Assembly: GCA_949529985.1 (NCBI GenBank) | Contig: CATIRS010000032.1 | Location: forward strand, 1-64,000 | Direction of reading: 5' to 3' | DNA: 64,000 nt | Source of the DNA: Owenweeksia sp. TMED14 | GTDB taxonomy: Bacteria > Bacteroidota > Bacteroidia > Flavobacteriales > Schleiferiaceae | In this document: positions 55,479 to 64,000 of the stretch, piece after piece | How positions within the stretch are numbered: position 1 is the stretch's first letter | Layout: the number at the start of each line of letters is the position of its first letter | Notes under the pieces: model-generated | Told to the model about the DNA's origin: nothing | What the model saw: the letters and a program-made list of their open reading frames with translations, nothing else | Databases searched by the model: none | Position numbers and translations under genes: made by a program

Positions 55479-56338
55479 TGAAATACTTAGATCAATCATT
55501 TTTTTTGATTCTCCTATTGTCTCTTTGCATTTCAAATTGCGACCTGATAGACGAACCTTTTAAAACAAACCCTAATCCGATAGATACATCATCAATTATT
55601 CGAGGTGATACTCTTATTCAAACACAGCGGGCTGTTCTTATAGAAGACTTTACTGGTCATAGATGCAAAAATTGCCCAAAAGCTTCTAAAGTTATTAGTG
55701 CATTGGACAGTCTTTATGGCCAAAAAGTAGTTCCCATGGCTCTACACGCAGGCCCATCAAATTTCACAGGAGTAAACAGCGACTATCCTACTGACTTCAC
55801 CTCCCAAGCTGGGGACGATATAGCTACTTTATTTGGAATATTTGCATTACCATTAGGACTAGTTCAGCGTCTTGACTATCCTGATTCTCATCAAAAAACT
55901 TATACAGCTTGGTCAAGTTTAACCAATTTAGAATTAATACAATTACCTGAAGCTTTATTCACTTTAACCTCTTCATTTGATAGCTCGAACCGAGTTGCTG
56001 TTTTAGATTATTCTGTTCACCTAACTTCTACCCAATCTGGTGCTCTCGGAATTGCTGCTTATCTAAAAGAAACGGGGATCATTTCTCCCCAATTGATGCC
56101 AAACAACACCAGAAATGACTCATATATTCATAATAATGTATTCCGAGATGCTCCTTTAGGCCCTTTTGGGACGGAAGTCTCGGCAAATGGAGGCGTAAGT
56201 GGAGAAAAGTTTTCGGGAACTATAGCAACAGCCTTAGACCCTTTATGGAATCCTGAGGGTTGCGAATGGGTGATGATTTTATATGACCGTTCTAATTACA
56301 GAGTGCTCCAGCCGGCAGCCATATTAGTCCGTCCTTAA
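55478..56338 (+). CDS. Omp28-like lipoprotein with CxxC
   Basis: A 286-residue protein with a lipoprotein-type signal (ILLLSLCISNC, probable lipidated Cys21) and an Omp28/thioredoxin-like domain whose motif is AVLIEDFTGHRCKNCPKAS (CKNC at 63-66). The remainder has strands resembling the Omp28 fold (PMALHAGPSNFTGV, IFALPLGLVQRLDY). There is no sorting domain, in contrast to the Omp28-like protein at 51.3 kb. The ATG at 55478 overlaps the DUF6029 stop by one base; an in-frame GTG at 55475 is the alternative. It ends 5 nt before the convergent queG. Confidence 0.85.
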   Translation: MKYLDQSFFLILLLSLCISNCDLIDEPFKTNPNPIDTSSIIRGDTLIQTQRAVLIEDFTGHRCKNCPKASKVISALDSLYGQKVVPMALHAGPSNFTGVNSDYPTDFTSQAGDDIATLFGIFALPLGLVQRLDYPDSHQKTYTAWSSLTNLELIQLPEALFTLTSSFDSSNRVAVLDYSVHLTSTQSGALGIAAYLKETGIISPQLMPNNTRNDSYIHNNVFRDAPLGPFGTEVSANGGVSGEKFSGTIATALDPLWNPEGCEWVMILYDRSNYRVLQPAAILVRP

Positions 56339-56343
56339 ACGTA

Positions 56344-57261
56344 TTAGAAATCAATTTCAGTTATATTTCGTTTTAATCTATCCAATCCAGTTCGACTCAC
56401 AGCACTTTTTGAAAATGCTCGACCAAAAGTTTCCTCTGTAATTTCCTGCCAATCAACCTTAGTCCAATCTTTCCATGGTCCTGGCTTAAAACGGCTTTCC
56501 TTATTTGGTTTAGAATGTCGGTTCCAAGGACATACATCTTGACAAATATCACACCCAAATGCCCAAGGTGAAATTGACTCTTTAAAGTCATTAGGTAATG
56601 CTCCATGAAGTTCAATAGTCATGTGACTAATACAGCGATTACTATCAATGACCTCTGGCTGAATAATTGCTCCCGTAGGGCAGGCATCAATGCACTTTGT
56701 ACAAGACCCGCAATGATCCTGTGCAATTGAATCCTCAGGCAAGTCTAGATCAATTATTAATTCCGCAAGAAAGAAGAAACTACCTTCGCCTTTCCTTAAC
56801 AGTAGACTGTTTTTTCCTATCCAGCCTACTCCGCTCTTTTCTGCCCACGATCGTTCCATAACAGGAGCAGAATCAACAAAACATCTACCGTCAATATGGC
56901 CAGAATTTAATCTAAGGGTATCCAATAATTCAAATAGTTTCTCTTTTATCACAACATGATAATCTTCTCCATAGGCATATTTTGCGATTTTCGGCAATGA
57001 ATTATCAGTATTTGTGATTTCCTTTTCTGGATAATAATTATAGGCAAGGCTTATTACAGAACGAGCACCTGGAACTAATTTTCTTGGATCCAGACGTTTA
57101 TCAAAATGATTCTCCATGTAAGACATAGACCCATGATAACCGTACTTTAACCATTCTTCCAAACGGGGAGCCTCATCTTTAAGAAATTCAGCTTTTGAAA
57201 TACGACATGATAAGAAACCTAATCGTTCTGCTTCCTTTTGGAGTAATTCCTTAGCAGTCAT
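56344..57261 (-). CDS. queG: Epoxyqueuosine reductase
   Basis: A 305-residue cobalamin- and iron-sulfur-dependent enzyme for the last step of queuosine tRNA modification. Two [4Fe-4S] motifs are visible, [12 protein letters not shown] (about 185-196) and [11 protein letters not shown] (about 235-245). The N-terminal substrate region has [20 protein letters not shown], and the active-site Asp is in [14 protein letters not shown]. The length is that of the short QueG form without the C-terminal HEAT repeat. It lies 5 nt downstream of ruvB on the same strand, so it shares the transcript. Confidence 0.95.
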   Translation of the reverse strand: MTAKELLQKEAERLGFLSCRISKAEFLKDEAPRLEEWLKYGYHGSMSYMENHFDKRLDPRKLVPGARSVISLAYNYYPEKEITNTDNSLPKIAKYAYGEDYHVVIKEKLFELLDTLRLNSGHIDGRCFVDSAPVMERSWAEKSGVGWIGKNSLLLRKGEGSFFFLAELIIDLDLPEDSIAQDHCGSCTKCIDACPTGAIIQPEVIDSNRCISHMTIELHGALPNDFKESISPWAFGCDICQDVCPWNRHSKPNKESRFKPGPWKDWTKVDWQEITEETFGRAFSKSAVSRTGLDRLKRNITEIDF

Positions 57262-57266
57262 TTAGC

Positions 57267-58283
57267 TTAATCAAAAAGATCTGTTTGATTAGGTGTTTTT
57301 CTGCCTAAATGTTTATAAGCTAAATCCATTGCTACCCTACCACGAGGAGTCCTAGCAAGATACCCCTCCTGAATTAAATATGGCTCATACACCTCTTCGA
57401 GTGTCTCTGATTGCTCAGAAACCGCGGTAGAAAGAGTGCTTAAACCTACTGGGCCGCCTTTAAATTTATCAATCAGGGCAGTCAAGATCTTGTTATCCAT
57501 GTCATCAAGACCATGCTCATCAACATCTAGTGCATCCATACCATATCGTGCAATATCAATATCGATAATTCCTTTGCCTTTTACTTGAGCAAAATCCCTT
57601 AATCGTCTCAGTAAGGCATTTGCAATTCTTGGAGTCCCTCTACTCCTTCGTGCAACTTCAATAGCGGCATTCGGATTTGTTTCAATATTCAGAATACCTG
57701 AAGAACGTTCAACAATTGTACTTAGTAATTCAACTTTATAATACTCTAAGCGAGTAGAAATCCCAAAACGAGATCTCAATGGCGCCGTCAACATCCCGGA
57801 TCGTGTAGTAGCCCCAACAAGCGTAAAAGGCTTCAATCCAATTTGGACAGAACGCGCAGAAGGACCACTCTCAATCATTATATCAATGGTGAAATCCTCC
57901 ATTGCCGAATAAAGATATTCCTCAATAACTGGGCTCAGACGATGAATTTCGTCGATAAACAAAACATCATTTTCTTCTAGACTAGTTAATAACCCTGCTA
58001 GATCACCAGGCTTATCGAGAACAGGACCAGATGTTAAGCGCAAATTTGATTCTAATTCATTTGCTAAAATATGAGCTAAAGTAGTTTTCCCTAATCCAGG
58101 TGGGCCGTGTAATAATACATGATCCATGGCTTCACCACGATCTTTTGCTGCTTGTACAAATATTTTGAGATTCTCCAAAGCCTTTTCCTGTCCTGCAAAA
58201 TCGTCAAATTTTCTCGGGCGGAGTCGCTGCTCTGGATCTGAATCAACAGAGGAATCTTCATCATTTTCAAACTCTATCATCAA
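57267..58283 (-). CDS. ruvB: Holliday junction branch migration helicase RuvB
   Basis: A 338-residue AAA+ motor. The opening [19 protein letters not shown], Walker [19 protein letters not shown] (about 60-77), Walker [18 protein letters not shown], sensor [19 protein letters not shown] and the winged-helix C terminus [16 protein letters not shown] are all normal. It works with RuvA (50 kb). It follows coxA by 62 nt with a hairpin between them, so it may be expressed separately. Confidence 0.97.
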   Translation of the reverse strand: MMIEFENDEDSSVDSDPEQRLRPRKFDDFAGQEKALENLKIFVQAAKDRGEAMDHVLLHGPPGLGKTTLAHILANELESNLRLTSGPVLDKPGDLAGLLTSLEENDVLFIDEIHRLSPVIEEYLYSAMEDFTIDIMIESGPSARSVQIGLKPFTLVGATTRSGMLTAPLRSRFGISTRLEYYKVELLSTIVERSSGILNIETNPNAAIEVARRSRGTPRIANALLRRLRDFAQVKGKGIIDIDIARYGMDALDVDEHGLDDMDNKILTALIDKFKGGPVGLSTLSTAVSEQSETLEEVYEPYLIQEGYLARTPRGRVAMDLAYKHLGRKTPNQTDLFD

Positions 58284-58299
58284 GACAAATTTAAATGGA

Positions 58300-58324
58300 A
58301 AGGGCCACTGAATCAGTGGCCCTT
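58300..58324 (-). terminator. Perfect hairpin terminator-like structure between coxA and ruvB
   Basis: AAGGGCCACTG and CAGTGGCCCTT pair over 11 bp around a 3-nt loop, 21 nt after the coxA stop. On the minus strand it is followed by a T-rich stretch (TCCATTTAAATTT) rather than an unbroken T run. It probably ends most respiratory-operon transcripts before ruvB. Confidence 0.6.
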
Positions 58325-58345
58325 AAAAAATTATTTCAACAAATA

Positions 58346-60139
58346 TTAGTGCCCAGGTTCATCTTTAAGTCGTGGTGTAGACTGAGGAACAAAATCCTCA
58401 TCATGTCCAGGTTTACTGTAATCGTAAGGCCATCGATGAACAGTAGGGATTTCGCCATCCCAATTACCATGAATATGTTCTACTGGAGTAGTCCACTCTA
58501 GAGTATTTGACCGCCATGGATTCTTTGGAGCTACAGGACCTCTCCACATAGAATAAAAGAAATTGAAAAGAAATATCAATTGAGCAAGACCGCCAAAAAT
58601 AGCAAATACGGTAATAATCACATTTATGTCTTGAATCTCATCAAACATTGGGAATTCAGCATTACTATAATACCTTCTTGGCAAGCCGGCTAGACCAGTA
58701 AAATGCATTGGGAAAAACACACCGTATGCTGAAACAAAAGTCAACCAAAAGTGAAAATAACCTAAGGTTTTATTCATCATTCTACGGTACATCTTTGGAA
58801 ACCAATGGTAAACACCAGCAAACATTCCAAATATAGCCGAAAGTCCCATTACAATATGAAAATGTGCCACAACGAAGTATGTGTCGTGAACATTGATATC
58901 TAGGGCCGAATCACCGAGAATAATGCCCGTCAATCCACCAGCAACAAAGGTGCTGACCAGACCAATTGAAAATAGCATTGCTGGAGTAAATTGAATATTC
59001 CCTTTCCAAAGGGTAGTAATATAGTTAAATGCTTTTACTGCAGAAGGAATGGCTATCAACAAAGTTGTAAATGTGAAAACAGATCCTAAAAATGGGTTCA
59101 TGCCGGTAATAAACATATGATGACCCCAAACTATAAAAGAAAGAAAGGCAATGGCAAGGATTGAGCCAATCATGGCTCTATATCCGAATATTGGCTTTCG
59201 AGAATTCGTAGCAATAACTTCTGAAGTGATCCCTAATGCTGGGAGGAGAATTATATAAACCTCAGGATGACCTAAAAACCAAAATAAATGCTCATAGAGG
59301 ACAGGGCTTCCCCCTTCGTTATGAAGCAATTCGCCAGCAACCATTATATCAGACAAGTAAAAACTCGTTCCTAGTAGTCGGTCAAACATTAATAGCAGTG
59401 CAGCGCTTAATAAGACTGGAAAAGATAAAACACCAAGAACAGCAGTCACAAAGAACGCCCAAATAGTTAACGGTAATCTAGTCATACTCATCCCCTTAGT
59501 TCGGAGATTTATAATTGTGACAATATAATTTAATGAACCTAATAAAGATCCCGCAATAAATAATGTCATAGACACCAGCCATAGGGTCATTCCGGCGCCT
59601 GAACCAGGCATTGCCTGAGGAAGAGCACTTAATGGAGGGTAAACTGTCCATCCTCCTGAAGCCGGACCGGTTTCAACGAATAGCGAAACGACCATGACAA
59701 TAGAAGAAGAAGCAAAAAACCAGTATGAAAGCATATTTAAAAATCCAGAAGCCATATCTCTAGCTCCAATTTGCAGTGGAATTAATAAATTTGAAAATGT
59801 TCCGGACAAGCCTGCAGTCAAAACAAAAAATACCATTATTGTTCCGTGAATAGTAACCAGTGCTAAATATATATTCGGATCCATTTGACCTTCTGGAGCC
59901 CACTTGCCAAGAATTGATTCTAGAATGACGAATTTTTCATTCGGCCATGCCAATTGAAGTCTAAAAAGCATCGACATAAACACGCCTATGACACCCATTA
60001 TCATTCCTGTAACTAAAAATTGCTTTCCGATCATTTTGTGATCCATGGAAAACACGTATTTAGTCCAAAAGTTTTCCACATGATGCTCGTGTTCATCATG
60101 AGAATCAACCCCTTTTATTTCTTTTGATTTTGAAGCCAT
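58346..60139 (-). CDS. coxA: Cytochrome c oxidase subunit I (aa3 type)
   Basis: A 597-residue heme-copper oxidase subunit I with twelve to thirteen helices. The heme and copper ligands are visible in ALVTIHGTIMVFF, the cross-linked His-Tyr in LGHPEVYIILLPA (about 293-304), the CuB pair in WGHHMFITGM and the heme ligands in TYFVVAHFHIVMG. The Glu in HPEVY marks an A1-type oxidase. It reduces oxygen to water at the inner membrane while pumping protons. It begins 11 nt downstream of coxB. Subunits III and IV are 20 kb away. Confidence 0.97.
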   Translation of the reverse strand: MASKSKEIKGVDSHDEHEHHVENFWTKYVFSMDHKMIGKQFLVTGMIMGVIGVFMSMLFRLQLAWPNEKFVILESILGKWAPEGQMDPNIYLALVTIHGTIMVFFVLTAGLSGTFSNLLIPLQIGARDMASGFLNMLSYWFFASSSIVMVVSLFVETGPASGGWTVYPPLSALPQAMPGSGAGMTLWLVSMTLFIAGSLLGSLNYIVTIINLRTKGMSMTRLPLTIWAFFVTAVLGVLSFPVLLSAALLLMFDRLLGTSFYLSDIMVAGELLHNEGGSPVLYEHLFWFLGHPEVYIILLPALGITSEVIATNSRKPIFGYRAMIGSILAIAFLSFIVWGHHMFITGMNPFLGSVFTFTTLLIAIPSAVKAFNYITTLWKGNIQFTPAMLFSIGLVSTFVAGGLTGIILGDSALDINVHDTYFVVAHFHIVMGLSAIFGMFAGVYHWFPKMYRRMMNKTLGYFHFWLTFVSAYGVFFPMHFTGLAGLPRRYYSNAEFPMFDEIQDINVIITVFAIFGGLAQLIFLFNFFYSMWRGPVAPKNPWRSNTLEWTTPVEHIHGNWDGEIPTVHRWPYDYSKPGHDEDFVPQSTPRLKDEPGH

Positions 60140-60150
60140 CGTTTAACGAT

Positions 60151-61176
60151 TTATATTGATTCTTTAACGGTCTTTTGTTCTGACAGCCATTGTGCATATT
60201 CTGCCTCTGTTTCCACAATTAATGGCATCTGCATATTATAATGAGCAGACCCACAAACTTTATTACAAAGCAATAAGTAATCATACTCATATAAGTCCTT
60301 ACCTGCTTCTCTTCGAATTTTATTTATGCGTCCCACTTTAGCAATGACATCTGGATCCATTCGGATTTCTTCAGTAGTAATTGTTGGTGTAAACTTAAAT
60401 GATGTCTGAGCACCAGGAACGCAGTTCATTTGAGCTCGAAAATGAGGCATGTATGCGGAGTGTATGACATCTTGAGCCCTAAATACAAACTTTATTGGCT
60501 TCCCTAAGGGCAAATGCAATTCACTCGTGATAATATCGTCTTGGCTTGCTGGGTCTAATGTATCAACACCTATAACATTAACTCCTTTTATGAGTCGCAC
60601 ATTCGCATTACCTAATGTATTATCTGTTCCGGAATATCTGACAGTCCATTTAAATTGTTGAGCATAAACTTCTACAATCAAAGGCTCTTCCTCGTTATCT
60701 GGATTCCAAACATTAGACCAAGTAGTCATACCATAAACTATCAGCACAGCAAGTACAACTGCAGGAACTATTGTCCAAATAAACTCAAGCTTATTATTGT
60801 GCTCATAGTAAGTGGCTTTTTGACCTTCCTTGCCGCGATATTTATATGCAAAAAAGAATAATATCGGCTGAACAATAAAAAAAGTCACTACAATAAGTCC
60901 CATGGAAATATCCCAAAGCATATCTATTTCCAAACCATGAGCAGAAGATGGCTTTGGAAGAAATAAAGGGCTCCAAGCATTCACCATCCATACAAATGAT
61001 ACAAGCAGAGAAATACCAAATAATAGCATCAACCTTCCCTGATTTGAATTATTTCTATGTGTAACAATATACTCTTTTTTATTACTTGCCTTCAGTGAAA
61101 GCTCGTAAATACGCATAATCTGCGCTGCTGCAAGTATTAATAAAAATAGTACAATGGCTAATAGTAGACCGGTCAT
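60151..61176 (-). CDS. coxB: Cytochrome c oxidase subunit II
   Basis: A 341-residue subunit with an N-terminal membrane helix plus a helical pair (about 50-110) and a C-terminal cupredoxin domain. The binuclear CuA ligands are in HSAYMPHFRAQMNCVPG and CNKVCGSAHYNM (CxxxCxxxHxxM). The electron-entry Trp region is QQFKWTVRYSGTDN. No heme c domain is fused. It lies directly between actF and coxA, so reduced carriers from alternative complex III are likely oxidised by this enzyme. Confidence 0.96.
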   Translation of the reverse strand: MTGLLLAIVLFLLILAAAQIMRIYELSLKASNKKEYIVTHRNNSNQGRLMLLFGISLLVSFVWMVNAWSPLFLPKPSSAHGLEIDMLWDISMGLIVVTFFIVQPILFFFAYKYRGKEGQKATYYEHNNKLEFIWTIVPAVVLAVLIVYGMTTWSNVWNPDNEEEPLIVEVYAQQFKWTVRYSGTDNTLGNANVRLIKGVNVIGVDTLDPASQDDIITSELHLPLGKPIKFVFRAQDVIHSAYMPHFRAQMNCVPGAQTSFKFTPTITTEEIRMDPDVIAKVGRINKIRREAGKDLYEYDYLLLCNKVCGSAHYNMQMPLIVETEAEYAQWLSEQKTVKESI

Positions 61177-61188
61177 ATCAATAGAATT

Positions 61189-62544
61189 TTATTGGTGGAA
61201 CAGTTTGCTTTCATAGATCATGGCATGATTCTTCATTAGTAATGGGGCCGAAGCTAAATTGTGTAAAACGATATATATAAAAATACCTGCATAAAATAAA
61301 AATCCACCGATTTCAGCCCATCCAAAACCGTAGTTATAACCTACAGATCCAGGCATGATCATGATATAATGATCCATCCAATGGCCGGCCAATACGAAAA
61401 CTGCTGCCAGGCTGATAAATCCAGCAATACGTTTAGAATCTCTAGACATTAAAACAAGAACAGGCATCAAAAAGTTTAAAACAACCATAGTTATAAAGAG
61501 TAATTTAAACTCACCAAATCTGGCTAAATAATAAGGTGTCTCTTCTGGAATATTAGAATACCAGATTAACATATATTGAGAGAACCAGAGATAAGTCCAA
61601 AAAACACTAAATGCGAACATAAACTTTCCTAAATCATGCTGATGATTGTCATTTACCCAAGGGAGGTAGCCCCCCATCCGCAGATATATCACCAATAAAT
61701 TTAACACTGTCAATGCAGTCACAAACATCCCAGCAAATGTATACCAACCAAAAAGAGTTGAAAACCAATGTGCATCAATAGACATTATAAAGTCCCAAGC
61801 ACTTGTAGAAGAAGTTACTGCATATAGAACAACAAAAGCAGCGGATAACTTACGTTGGGTGAAAAACAAATTTTGGCCAGCTGGAAGACGATCTTCTCTT
61901 AAACTGTTGCGCCTAAGTAGGTATGCCGCTCCACCCCATATTACGAGATAAATAACAGTGCGTAAAATAAAAAATGGAGCATTTAAATAGCCTTCCTTTC
62001 CGGCAATTAATGGGTCGTAATTTGAGCTCATTGGATCCATTATTCCCTCCTGCATCCAATGCCATATATAATGTAGATGCATAGATCCAGTTATAGCTAA
62101 AAAAAGCAAGCCTAATAGCGGAACGCTTACAAATAGTGATACGGATTCCATTACGCGAAGTATTCCAGCAGACCAACCTGCCTGTGCCGCATATTGAATT
62201 GCCAAAAAGAATAAAGTTCCTACTCCTATTCCCAGAAAAAATATTGTGTTCACTAAAAAAGCAGACCAGGGACGATTGGCAGCTCCATGATCTTCATGAC
62301 CGGCATGAGATACTGCGCCGTGAGAATCTTCTCCATGAGATACTGCGCCGTGAGAGTCTTCTCCATGAGACACTACACCATGAGAATCTTCTCCATGAGG
62401 TGCTTCTGCAAGAACAATACCAGCTGCCTCATGTAAGTCTAAAGAATGAACAGAGGTAGTATTAAAACCAATAATTAACATCACTAAACCTATGAGAGTT
62501 AGAGATATGGCTAAAATTTTGGCTTTTAAAGTAAAAACAAACAT
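61189..62544 (-). CDS. actF: Alternative complex III membrane subunit ActF
   Basis: A 451-residue membrane subunit of the quinol:cytochrome c/oxidase oxidoreductase. A first helix (about 8-27) is followed by a His/Asp/Glu-rich loop (50-86, repeating HGEDSHGAVS) and then about nine helices, including RPWSAFLVNTIFFLGIGVG, VSLFVSVPLLGLLFLAITG and LIWYSNIPEETPYYLARFG. The start at 62544 was chosen because the in-frame ATG at 62589 lies inside actE and adds a poor N terminus. His-rich loops at this place are usual for the family in Bacteroidota, but here the DNA is a nearly exact 30-bp tandem repeat. Confidence 0.93.
   Translation of the reverse strand: MFVFTLKAKILAISLTLIGLVMLIIGFNTTSVHSLDLHEAAGIVLAEAPHGEDSHGVVSHGEDSHGAVSHGEDSHGAVSHAGHEDHGAANRPWSAFLVNTIFFLGIGVGTLFFLAIQYAAQAGWSAGILRVMESVSLFVSVPLLGLLFLAITGSMHLHYIWHWMQEGIMDPMSSNYDPLIAGKEGYLNAPFFILRTVIYLVIWGGAAYLLRRNSLREDRLPAGQNLFFTQRKLSAAFVVLYAVTSSTSAWDFIMSIDAHWFSTLFGWYTFAGMFVTALTVLNLLVIYLRMGGYLPWVNDNHQHDLGKFMFAFSVFWTYLWFSQYMLIWYSNIPEETPYYLARFGEFKLLFITMVVLNFLMPVLVLMSRDSKRIAGFISLAAVFVLAGHWMDHYIMIMPGSVGYNYGFGWAEIGGFLFYAGIFIYIVLHNLASAPLLMKNHAMIYESKLFHQ
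62304..62393 (-). repeat. Three tandem 30-bp repeats encoding HGEDSHGAVS units
   Basis: Three in-frame 30-nt copies at 62304-62333, 62334-62363 and 62364-62393 encode repeated ten-residue units in ActF. Copies 1 and 2 are identical except for one base; copy 3 differs at a few. The recent look of copies 1-2 suggests copy number may vary among strains. The loop, rich in His, Asp and Glu, is a plausible metal-binding segment in the periplasm. Confidence 0.85.
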
Positions 62545-62560
62545 CGTAATCGCATTAAAA

Positions 62561-63175
62561 TTATGTAGCAGATGAGGCGTCAGCCACAATTGCAGATTGA
62601 TCCTCTCGAAGCTTTAGGACATACTTAATTATTTTCCAGCGTTCATCATAATTCAACTGAGATGAATGTGAACCCATATTATTTTTTCCATGCATAATAA
62701 CATGGTAAATGGAACCTGGTGTAATATCTGGCAGCCGATCTTTACCATAACCAGGTATACCTAGAATTTTCTCTCTCTGCATTAATATTCCATTTCCGTC
62801 ACCCTTATCACCATGACAATGAGAACAAAATTGACCATATAATTCTTTTCCACTTTGTGCATCTAGATCAGAAAAATATATTGGTACTGCGATATCAGAT
62901 TTTGAGCTTTCATATCCTTCGTTCGAATTAGGTATATCATATGGGACATAGCCTCTCGAGACAGTTCCTTCAACAGGTATTAACGCTGAAGATTTTCTTG
63001 GATTTAGATGAGAAGGCTGATATGCCTTCAAAGCAGGTGATCGATACATATCATCAAAATAAGTAAAGCCCGGAGTAGATTTATCACTATTGCAGGAAGT
63101 TATAAGTCCAAAAAGCAAAACAACTCCCAGGATTATTTTAATTTTAGCGACTGAATTTATCTTCTTCATTATCAT
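62561..63175 (-). CDS. actE: Alternative complex III cytochrome c lipoprotein ActE
   Basis: A 204-residue monoheme cytochrome c with a lipoprotein signal (VVLLFGLITSC). The heme site is FCSHCHGDKGDG (CxxCH) and the distal Met is likely in KNNMGSHSSQL. The region FTYFDDMYRSPALKAYQ is conserved in ActE. It passes electrons from the complex towards the oxidase. The ATG at 63175 shares one base with the actD stop (TGATG); ATG 63169 and GTG 63178 are alternatives. The gene overlaps nothing downstream once actF starts at 62544. Confidence 0.93.
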   Translation of the reverse strand: MIMKKINSVAKIKIILGVVLLFGLITSCNSDKSTPGFTYFDDMYRSPALKAYQPSHLNPRKSSALIPVEGTVSRGYVPYDIPNSNEGYESSKSDIAVPIYFSDLDAQSGKELYGQFCSHCHGDKGDGNGILMQREKILGIPGYGKDRLPDITPGSIYHVIMHGKNNMGSHSSQLNYDERWKIIKYVLKLREDQSAIVADASSAT

Positions 63176-63693
63176 CACGCTTCAGAAATTTCTTTTGCAC
63201 CAGACTCTTTAAGAACATCGATTACACCTTTTGCTGCTATAACTTCTATCATAAAATGATCGTCAGTTGTTCGCGGATCAGGATTTTGAGGTTCAGCTCC
63301 AGGATATAATTTATTAATGATCATAAATGTCCAAACCATCAAGTGAGCTGCAAAAAATACGGTCAACTCAAATAAAATAGGAACAAATGCAGGCATGTTG
63401 TTACCCCATGTCATACTAGGCTTTCCTCCAATATTTTGAGGCCAATCAAAATTCATCATATAAGCAGTCATTGTAATAGCGACCGATAAACCAAACAACC
63501 CATACATGAAGGCCGCCATAGCGATTCTAGTTTCTTTCAGCCCTAACGCTTTATCAAGCCCATGAATTGGAAATGGAGAGTAAACCTCTTTGATTTTCAT
63601 GCCTTTCTCTCGCAATGACTTTACCGCAGACAATACTACATCGTCATCTTTGTATATAGCCCTCAGCAGAGGCTTATAATCAGTGTTTGCCAT
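63175..63693 (-). CDS. actD: Alternative complex III membrane subunit ActD (DUF3341)
   Basis: A 172-residue DUF3341 protein with two membrane helices (about 57-80 and 100-125). Family features include VKSLREKGMKIKEVYSPFPI, HGLDKALG and GGKPSMTWGNNMPAFVPILF. ActD is a structural subunit without cofactor. It overlaps actC by 14 nt and actE by one base. Confidence 0.94.
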   Translation of the reverse strand: MANTDYKPLLRAIYKDDDVVLSAVKSLREKGMKIKEVYSPFPIHGLDKALGLKETRIAMAAFMYGLFGLSVAITMTAYMMNFDWPQNIGGKPSMTWGNNMPAFVPILFELTVFFAAHLMVWTFMIINKLYPGAEPQNPDPRTTDDHFMIEVIAAKGVIDVLKESGAKEISEA

Positions 63694-64000
63694 GTGGATC
63701 GTGATGTTGTTTCTGAGAATCCCCAGAAGATTTTAATATCGTCTTTAATTCAGCTTGAGCTATTACAGGGAAAGTTCGCGCATAGAGTAAAAATAAAACA
63801 AAGAAGAAACCAATAGTACCTATAAAAATACCGATATCAACAAATGTTGGAGAGAACATCGCCCAAGAAGATGGTAAATAATCTCTGTGTAAAGAGGTTA
63901 CAATAATGACAAATCGTTCAAACCACATACCTATATTCACTACAATTGATATAATAAATGTGAATATAAGATTGGTTCTTAGCTTTTTAATCCACATAAA
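63680..64000 (-). CDS. actC: Alternative complex III subunit ActC (NrfD-like), C-terminal part
   Basis: The last about 106 residues of an NrfD/PsrC-type membrane subunit; the reading frame continues through the window end (63998-64000 is a Phe codon), so the gene is truncated here, not in the genome. Visible are FIISIVVNIGMWFERFVII, SWAMFSPTFVDIGIFIGTIG and a His-rich cytoplasmic tail. ActC binds quinol in the alternative complex III. Its overlap with actD and the gene order fit the act operon of Bacteroidota, so actA-actB are expected just beyond the window. Confidence 0.92.
   Translation of the reverse strand, partial: FMWIKKLRTNLIFTFIISIVVNIGMWFERFVIIVTSLHRDYLPSSWAMFSPTFVDIGIFIGTIGFFFVLFLLYARTFPVIAQAELKTILKSSGDSQKQHHDPHGKH

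Noticed and set aside
62304..62393. Tandem repeat as a CRISPR array
   Set aside because: Units are contiguous without spacers and stay in frame inside actF.

Overview
The window is a continuous, gene-dense (about 95% coding) chromosomal segment from a gliding-type member of the Bacteroidota, most likely order Flavobacteriales. The grounds are the type IX secretion (T9SS) and gliding genes (porV, porU, a porP/sprF paralogue, gldJ, sprA), T9SS type A and type B sorting domains on secreted proteins, alternative complex III genes, the mevalonate pathway genes and the Bacteroidota-type promoter element TAnnTTTG. No phage, insertion sequence, CRISPR array, tRNA or plasmid feature is visible; it reads as core genome of a free-living aerobe.

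Layout. 1-1250: the 5' two thirds of a 16S rRNA gene (minus strand, running off the window start), with leader, boxA-like sequence and promoter. 1.2-6.7 kb (minus): an SDR oxidoreductase, ferrous iron uptake feoB-feoA with a 6-1-6 palindrome in front, and pdhC-pdhA of pyruvate dehydrogenase. 6.7-15.4 kb: the T9SS/gliding block porV-porU (minus) diverging from sprF-like-gldJ-murF (plus). 15.4-18.7 kb (minus): a small barrel-like protein and alaS. 18.7-24.5 kb (plus): M23 peptidase, MerR regulator, a lipoprotein, then a translationally coupled run queD-like, fabD, mvaD, mevalonate kinase and an unusual short UbiA-type prenyltransferase. 24.5-32.4 kb: a large T9SS type B secreted protein, an M20 dipeptidase, a PiT-PhoU phosphate transporter and a DUF255 thioredoxin-domain protein. 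32.4-35.8 kb (minus): tolC-hlyD-tsaB. 35.9-40.9 kb (minus): cysQ, heme O synthase, two oxidase subunit III genes, subunit IV, SCO, DUF420 and a 69-residue CxxC protein. 41-50.4 kb (minus): ruvA-sprA, then gcvH-vanZ-tonB. 50.4-56.3 kb: a five-gene extracytoplasmic cluster in which every product has a close cysteine pair. 56.3-64 kb (minus): queG, ruvB, coxA, coxB and actF-E-D-C of alternative complex III, truncated by the window end.

How the genes work together. Two half-operons (ACIII plus CoxAB at the right end; heme O synthase, subunit III/IV and assembly factors at 36-40 kb) give a quinol-to-oxygen chain fed by PDH and the glycine cleavage system. PorV, PorU, SprA and the GldJ/SprF proteins form part of one secretion machine, and at least three genes here encode its likely cargo. 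The least explained part is the cysteine-pair cluster at 50.4-56.3 kb (type A protein, Omp28-like, TlpA-like, DUF6029 barrel, Omp28-like lipoprotein). It is my best candidate for an undescribed system, possibly envelope thiol-disulfide chemistry linked to T9SS cargo; that function is inference only.
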